Part shown: positions 58,354 to 64,000 of the stretch, one piece after another
Layout: each line of letters begins with the position of its first letter
How positions within the stretch are numbered: the stretch's first letter is position 1
Assembly (NCBI GenBank): GCA_018398585.1
Contig: JAGTTD010000001.1
Location: 2,296,501-2,360,500 of the forward strand
DNA length: 64,000 bases
Reading direction: 5' to 3'
DNA from: Simmondsia chinensis
Taxonomy: Eukaryota; Streptophyta; Magnoliopsida; Caryophyllales; Simmondsiaceae
Made by a program: the position numbers and the translations under genes
Notes under the pieces: generated by a model
Told to the model about the DNA's origin: nothing
Databases searched by the model: none
The model's input: only the letters and a program-made list of their open reading frames with translations

Positions 58354-58513
58354 TATTAGAGTATAGTACTTCTAGGGTTTAGTATATTGACTCCCTTACC
58401 CTCCCCCCATATGTAAGGAGGTAAGGGCACTTTAGTACTTTGTCATGTCTTGTAGCTCTATATATAGAGCATGCACCCTTCACTTTATCTATCATCAATT
58501 GCATTATTTCACA
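58354..58513 (+). repeat. 5' LTR of the copia element
   Basis: 160 bp, with the palindromic promoter-like gctctatatatagagc (58455-58470). Confidence 0.93.
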
Positions 58514-58527
58514 TGATATCAAGAGCC
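58514..58527 (+). other. Primer binding site of the copia element
   Basis: tgatatcaagagcc directly follows the LTR and resembles the TGGTATCAGAGC complement of initiator tRNA-Met, with changes. Confidence 0.75.
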
Positions 58528-58692
58528 TCTCAAAGAGATTCTCCTCTTCTCTCTTCTCTTTGATTTTCTTTTCCGGTCTAAAGTACTAGTTCTCAATTGG
58601 TTATTATTTTTTTCTTATTTTTATTAATTTTTTTTTTCGCATCACTGTTCAATTTTTCTCTTTTCTTTCTCTGTTTCTTCAACCTACTATCT

Positions 58693-61600
58693 ATGGCAGC
58701 CCCTCCCCCCCACACGGTCCCTGTTTTGGTCGTCCCTGTTCCGGCCGAACCCGGCTCTCCCTATGCCGGTGCTTCGGTCGAACGTCGGGTGTCCGGTTCC
58801 TCCATGGTCATGACCGATCTTCCCCATATCGGATCTATGACCTCGGATCTATCCCTCAATGGTCTAACTAATGCCGGTGTTGCCATCTCCGGTACTTCTT
58901 TAGCTACCACGACGTCGCAAGTTTCTCAATTTTTTGGCTCGGGCATCCCAACCTCCCTCCCCCTCTTCCCCCTACAACCAACCGCCGGTGCCGCCCTTCG
59001 AAATGGCGACCACCGCTGGTCGGGTCTCTCTCAACTTCCACCCTTCCCCGCTGCAATTCCCGGCCACCCGCTCGCTGGTGGGACCTACCGGGCTGTACCT
59101 AACAGCCACCATGGGTGGGGACCAGCCGTCGCTGCATCCGAGCCGCCAGCACCCCTTGGTGTTCCCCTTCCCACAACCCCTCTTTTAAACCCTAAACTAA
59201 CTCATACTACAAATCAACCTTTATTACTTCCCCTTTCTAATATCTCCAGTATAATAACGATAAAACTTAAAAATGCTACTGATTATACCGCTTGGAGAAA
59301 ACAATTTTACATGCTTTTAGTATCCCATCAACTCATGGGTTACATTGATGGTTCTTTTCCCTGTCCCCCAACTCATATATTAAACAGTGCTGGCTCCTCC
59401 ACTCCCAACCCGGACTATTTAAATTGGGTCCGTACTGACCAAAGTCTCAGATCTTGTATTTTTGCAACCCTCTCTCGCTCTCTCTTAAACGATACTGTTC
59501 GACAACCCACATCAAAAGCCATGTGGGATGCCCTTGTCAAACGATTCCGAGACACTCGCTGGCCAAGGAATATGATCTGAGGTCCCAACTAATCAACCTA
59601 AAGAAAGATGGCAAAACAATGCAACAATACCTTTCGGAACTAAAATCCGTCGTTGATGATCTAGCTGCTATAGACTCCCCAATTTCCAATCGAGAACTAG
59701 TACATTACACCCTCTATGGGCTTCCTATTGAATATGCCGCTTTTGCTACTTTAACTCGCCAAACCACTCCAACCCCTGCTTTTGAAAAATTAAAAACTGA
59801 CTTGCTTAATGAAGAAAGTGCCCAAAGCCGATACCAGGGCCGCACTACCACTGACCCACAGCATGCTTTAGTTGCTTCAAATACAGGTACCCAAGGGTCA
59901 AACTCTGGTCGTGGGGGTCGTGGTCGAGGTAAAGGCCGTAACAACGATCACCGTGGCAATCGAGGGGGCCGCTCTGGGGGCCAAAATCAACAGCATAACA
60001 CAGGACCCAACAACCCCAACCCGCCACAGGCACGCCCGCCCACACCTGGAATTCTCGGCCCTGCACCGGTATTCTGCCAAATCTGTCATAAGCCTGGTCA
60101 CAGTGCCGCATCATGTTACCATCGCTTTGATCATGCATCCTTTCCAGATCCTTCGCATTCCCTTGCTGCTATGTCCATCACCGAATCTCAAGACTACAAT
60201 TGGTATCTTGACTCTGGCGCAACCAATCACATGACACCCAACTCTGGTATGCTTCACACTACTCTTCCTTACAGTGGTCAAAAACGAGTTTTAGTTGGGA
60301 ACGGTGCTTTACTACCTGTCAGTCATATTGGTTCCACTACCTTACAAACTAAAATGCGTCCTCTTCAACTTAACAATGTTATGTTGGTTCCCAAACTCAC
60401 CCATAATTTATTATCCATAAAACAACTATGTCAAGATAACTCATGCACTGTTGAATTTGACTCTGAATTTTTCTCTGTCAAGGACAAGGCTACGGGGATC
60501 CCTCTGCTTCGAGTTCGCAGTAATGGGCTACTTTACAATCTTTCACCCCACTACACCGGTCTCATGGCACAAACTCTTTCTGGAAACCTATGGCATCAAC
60601 GGTTAGGGCATCTCGGGCAACCTATGTTAAATGTTCTTTGTTCTCGAAAACTGATTCCTCGTTCTTGTTTTACTGATTTTTGTCAACATTGTAACTTAGG
60701 AAAGTCTCACCGACTTCCCTTTCAACGTGCTTTACATTTAGCTTCTTCGCCTTTGCATTTAATTCATTCGGATGTATGGCAATCTCCTGTAGCGTCAAAC
60801 TTTTGTTACAAATACTATGTTAACTTTATTGATGATTTTACTCGCTTTACATGGTTATACCCTATGCAACATAAATCCAAAGTATTTGATATCTTTGTCA
60901 CCTTTAAAGCACTAGTTGAAAACCAATTTTCCACGAAAATTAAAATTTTTCAAAGTGATTGTGGCCGTAAATTTGATCACCGTCGTATGAACAACCTATG
61001 CCAACAACATGGCATACACTTTCGTCTTTCTTGTCCTGATACCCCACAACAAAATGGGGTGGCAGAACGAAAGCACCAACACGTAATAGGCATGGCTCGG
61101 ACTTTACTTATTCAAGCCCGGTTACCTTACTCACATTGGGATGACGCTGCCTGTACAGCATGCTTTATTATTAACCGCCTTCCTACCCCTGTGCTTAATA
61201 ACTTATCCTCATTTGAAAAACTGTTTAAACAACAACCAAACTACTCCGGTTTTCGCATATTCGGTTGTGCATGCTTTCCAAATCTCACACCTCGTGCACC
61301 ACACAAACTTGCACCTCGCTCTATACCATGCATTTTTATAGGCTATGCTACTCGCCATAAAGGCTATAGGTGCTTAGATCCTCAAACGGGTAAAGTCTAC
61401 ATAAACAGGCACGTCACGTTCGATGAAACTAGCTTCCCCTACCCAGAACTAGTCAACCCTACACATAGAACTCCACCGGGCTCAACCGCGAGTATAGTCG
61501 ACCTTCCTCTCATAATCGCTATCACTCTTGGAGCTCCGCCACTACCGGCACCTGCCCCCCTTGAGCCCTCCTCGGCCCTTGCCCCACCTACGGTGGCCCC

Positions 61601-63416
61601 CACCCCCATTCCCTCCCCTAGGAGTCCACCCAACCCCACCATCACACCCACGGTCTCCCATGAAGACCTTGCCCGACCCCCCATTGACCAGCCCACCTCT
61701 CCCCCACCACCGGCAGCTTCGGCTGCTGCTCCTCCCTCCCCCCACGACCGGGTCGAGTCTCCCATCGACCCTGGCCCCATGAATCTGCCAACCAACGTGC
61801 ACCCCATGCGAACTCGTCTCAAGGATGGTATTCGAAAGACAAAATATCCCTTGTCTCTCTCTTCCATAATAGTCATACAGGAACCCACTTGTTACTCTCA
61901 GGCAGTCAAAAATCCACAATGGCAAGCAGCCATGGCAGATGAATTTAACGCTTTACTTCATAATCACACATGGGACCTCGTCCCCCCGCACCCAACTAAC
62001 AACATTGTCGGTAGCACTTGGAAGTATCGAGTTAAGTATAAAGCGGATGGCTCTGTTGATCGATTCAAGGCTCGCCTTGTGGCTCAAGGCTTTCACCAAC
62101 GTGAAGGCATTGACTTCAAGGAAACCTTTAGTCCGGTTGTCAAACCTCCTACCATCCGCTTCATCCTTACACTTGCTATCACTCACAAGTGGCCCATCAA
62201 GCAACTTGATGTTAAAAATGCCTTTTTACATGGCCACCTCAAGGAAGAAGTATACATGAAGCAACCACAAGGCTTTATTTATCCCAAATTTCCCAACCAT
62301 GTATGTCCCCTACACAAAGCCCTCTATGGCCTCAAACAAGCTCCCCGAGCTTGGTTCCAACGCTTCAGTACCTTTCTCTACACCTTAGGATTCACTTGTT
62401 GTCGTGCTGATCCCTCTCTTTTTTTACTTCGCACACCCAACAACATCACTTGCTTACTTCTATATGTTGATGACATCATCTTAACCGGCTCCAACACCCA
62501 GTCCGTTGACACCCTTGTTGACACCCTCTCCTCTCAATTTGCTATGAAAGACCTTGGTCCCCTACACTACTTCCTCGGTATTGAGGCGCGCCGAACTCCG
62601 TCTTCCCTCTTTCTATCCCAACATCGTTACACCATTGATCTTCTCACCAAACTCAATATGCAAGATGCAAAACCCATCAAAACCCCCTTATCCCCTCGCA
62701 CCCATCTTTCCCTAACCGATGGTGATCTCCTCTTTGACCCCACAGAATACAGAAGTGCCGTCGGCGCTCTCCAATATCTCACCATGACCCGTCCTGATAT
62801 TTGTTATGCTGTTAATCTTGTTTCTCAGTTTATGCATGCTCCCAGAACTAGTCACTGGCAGGTTGTTAAGCGGATCCTTCGGTACCTCAAAAGCACCCAT
62901 GATCATGGGCTAACCATCCTTCCGGGTACCTGCACCTCTGTTGCTGTCTATGCTGATGCTGATTGGGGTGGCTGTCCTGACACGCGTCGTTCCACCACGG
63001 GTTACGCCTTGTTCCTTGGCCCCAACCTGATCTCCTGGCGTGCTAAGAAACAAGCCACGGTCTCCAAATCTTCCACAGAATCCGAATATCGGGCCGTCTC
63101 ATAGGAAGCTGCTAAAGCAGACTGGGTTCGCTACCTCATGCGCGACTTAGGCCTCCGGCACACCGGCCCTGTCATCATCTACTGCGATAATGTCTCTGCA
63201 TCATACCTGGCTGCCAATCCTATCTCAAATGATCGATCCAAACATGTTGATGTTGATTTTCACTATGTCCGAGAAAAGGTCCTCAAGGGTGATCTCCAAG
63301 TTCGTTACACCCCCACCTCTCGTCAAGTTGCGGACATCTTCACCAAAGGTCTCGGTCCTACCCTGTTCCACTACCACAAATCCAATCTTCATGTGGCTGC
63401 TCCCCCCTCAGATTGA
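58693..63416 (+). pseudogene. Copia gag-pol polyprotein, broken by one frameshift and one stop
   Basis: Likely start at 58693 (MAAPPPHTVP). The gag frame shifts at about 59550-59575, where pol continues from LAKEYDLRSQL. Then: zinc knuckle CQICHKPGHSAASC (60074-60115), protease active site WYLDSGATNHM, HHCC integrase finger (LWHQRLGHLG, CQHCNLGKSH), integrase core (FIDDFTRF, QSDCGRKF, NGVAERKH), Pro-rich linker, reverse transcriptase (LDVKNAFLHGHL, YVDDIILTG at about 62462) and RNase H (VYADADWGG, SKSSTESEYRAVS). A TAG at 63102-63104 interrupts RNase H, after which the same frame runs to 63416. It cannot act alone in this state. Confidence 0.93.
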
Positions 63417-63423
63417 GGGGGCC
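63409..63423 (+). other. Polypurine tract of the copia element
   Basis: The purine-rich gattgagggggcc sits immediately before the 3' LTR; the pol stop codon lies inside it. Confidence 0.7.
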
Positions 63424-63583
63424 TATTAGAGTATAGTACTTCTAGGGTTTAGTATATTGACTCCCTTACCCTCCCCCCATATGTGAGGAGGTAAGGGCAC
63501 TCTAGTACTTTGTCATGTCTTGTAGCTCTATATATAAAGCATGTACCCTTCACTTTATCTATCATCAATTGCATTGCTTCACA
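63424..63583 (+). repeat. 3' LTR of the copia element
   Basis: 160 bp, five substitutions relative to the 5' LTR; the palindromic TATA region is altered to tatataaagc. Confidence 0.93.
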
Positions 63584-63592
63584 CCGTCCATT

Positions 63593-63621
63593 ACAACCCG
63601 TTCACTCCATGTAAATGTTCA
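63593..63621 (-). repeat. Perfect 29-bp inverted repeat, right arm
   Basis: Reverse complement of 57827-57855; begins 9 bp after the copia element ends. Confidence 0.9.
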
Positions 63622-63739
63622 CCCCTTTTGAAACAAGTGCTAATTAACGTTACAAATTCTATTCGATTGAAACAATTCTAATTGTATGATGATTAAATAA
63701 ATACAATTAAAAGTGTTAAATTTCGCTGGAACTTTTAAG

Positions 63740-63900
63740 CTCGGCCCATGGAGTTGGAACGTATGATGAGGTCCACATAAAAGCCCAAATGGGGTTATAT
63801 CCTAAAACCAATTGGCTATAGGTGAAGTAACACAATATATTTATAAATTAATCTTTTCATTTTCACAACTCCAATGTAAAACTCTATACATAACATCATA
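63740..63900 (-). repeat. Dispersed GAGACTCC-family repeat copy
   Basis: Minus-strand text (gttttacattggagttgtg, gttacttcacctatagcc, aattggttttaggat, aaccccatttgggc) matches 46740-46920. The remaining window end has no gene. Confidence 0.5.
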
Positions 63901-64000
63901 CGTAGAGTTCTCAACAAAAAGGATAATGACTAACTTAATTGACACAAACAACAAAGTCTAAGGACTAAAATGTAAATAACTATTAATCAACCATATGATA

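Larger units (their letters stand above)
58354..63583 (+). mobile_element. Ty1/copia LTR retrotransposon with 160-bp LTRs
   Basis: The 5230-bp element has both LTRs, a 5-bp target duplication ccgtc (58349-58353, 63584-63588), a PBS, a purine tract and a nearly complete gag-pol. The LTRs begin TATTAGAG and end TTCACA rather than the usual TG..CA. Five differences in 160 bp between LTRs suggest a fairly recent insertion. Confidence 0.95.

Noticed and set aside
61439..61925. Gly-rich minus-strand frames inside the copia element
   Set aside because: Antisense of the Pro-rich linker between integrase and reverse transcriptase.

Overview
The window is nuclear DNA from a flowering plant, almost certainly a eudicot. 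It holds three spliced host genes with typical plant intron structure, embedded in AT-rich DNA full of plant transposable elements. The (TTG)n-tailed SINE/RTE-LINE repeats are reminiscent of asterids such as the tobacco TS family, but I cannot name the species. No bacterial operon, CRISPR or organellar feature is present.

Layout. 373-8294 (minus): a nine-exon T-complex-protein-11 (TCP11/SOK1-like) gene, probably continuing past the left edge; one intron carries a clean solo LTR and another probably uses a GC-AG splice pair. 8300-28400: a gene-poor repeat block with Mutator-like and other MITEs, a complete but decayed hAT element with GC-rich termini (12872-15956), a long fold-back, an L1-type LINE tail and many SINEs. 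28439-39639 (plus): a complete MLH1 mismatch-repair gene in 16 exons; the joined exons keep frame and give 740 residues. 42607-45495 (plus): a three-exon R2R3-MYB gene resembling subgroup 3 (284 residues). 45500-64000: a second repeat block with a truncated RTE LINE, a non-autonomous hAT, a 5'-truncated Helitron with helicase and RPA-like remnants, and a Ty1/copia element (58354-63583) with very short, about 97 percent identical LTRs.

The most interesting system is a SINE/LINE pair. At least seven copies of a short element carry a head clearly derived from 5S ribosomal RNA, including the internal Pol III promoter region. The head is fused to a roughly 130-bp tail ending in TTG repeats. The same tail forms the 3' end of an RTE-type LINE that sits in this window with a 17-bp target duplication (47169-48197). 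About 18 copies of this tail occur here, several with clear target-site duplications. This looks like a 5S-headed SINE that borrows the RTE LINE machinery, and two different 5S/tail junction types can be seen.

Other points: tandem decayed copies of the MLH1 exon 1 end inside intron 1; homopolymeric G/C tracts in MLH1 introns, one forming the acceptor tract of exon 9; a 52-bp insertion flanked by a perfect 15-bp direct repeat; and 433-bp direct repeats bracketing the truncated Helitron. Exon borders and repeat ends were read by eye from the sequence and frame continuity; no database or alignment program was run.
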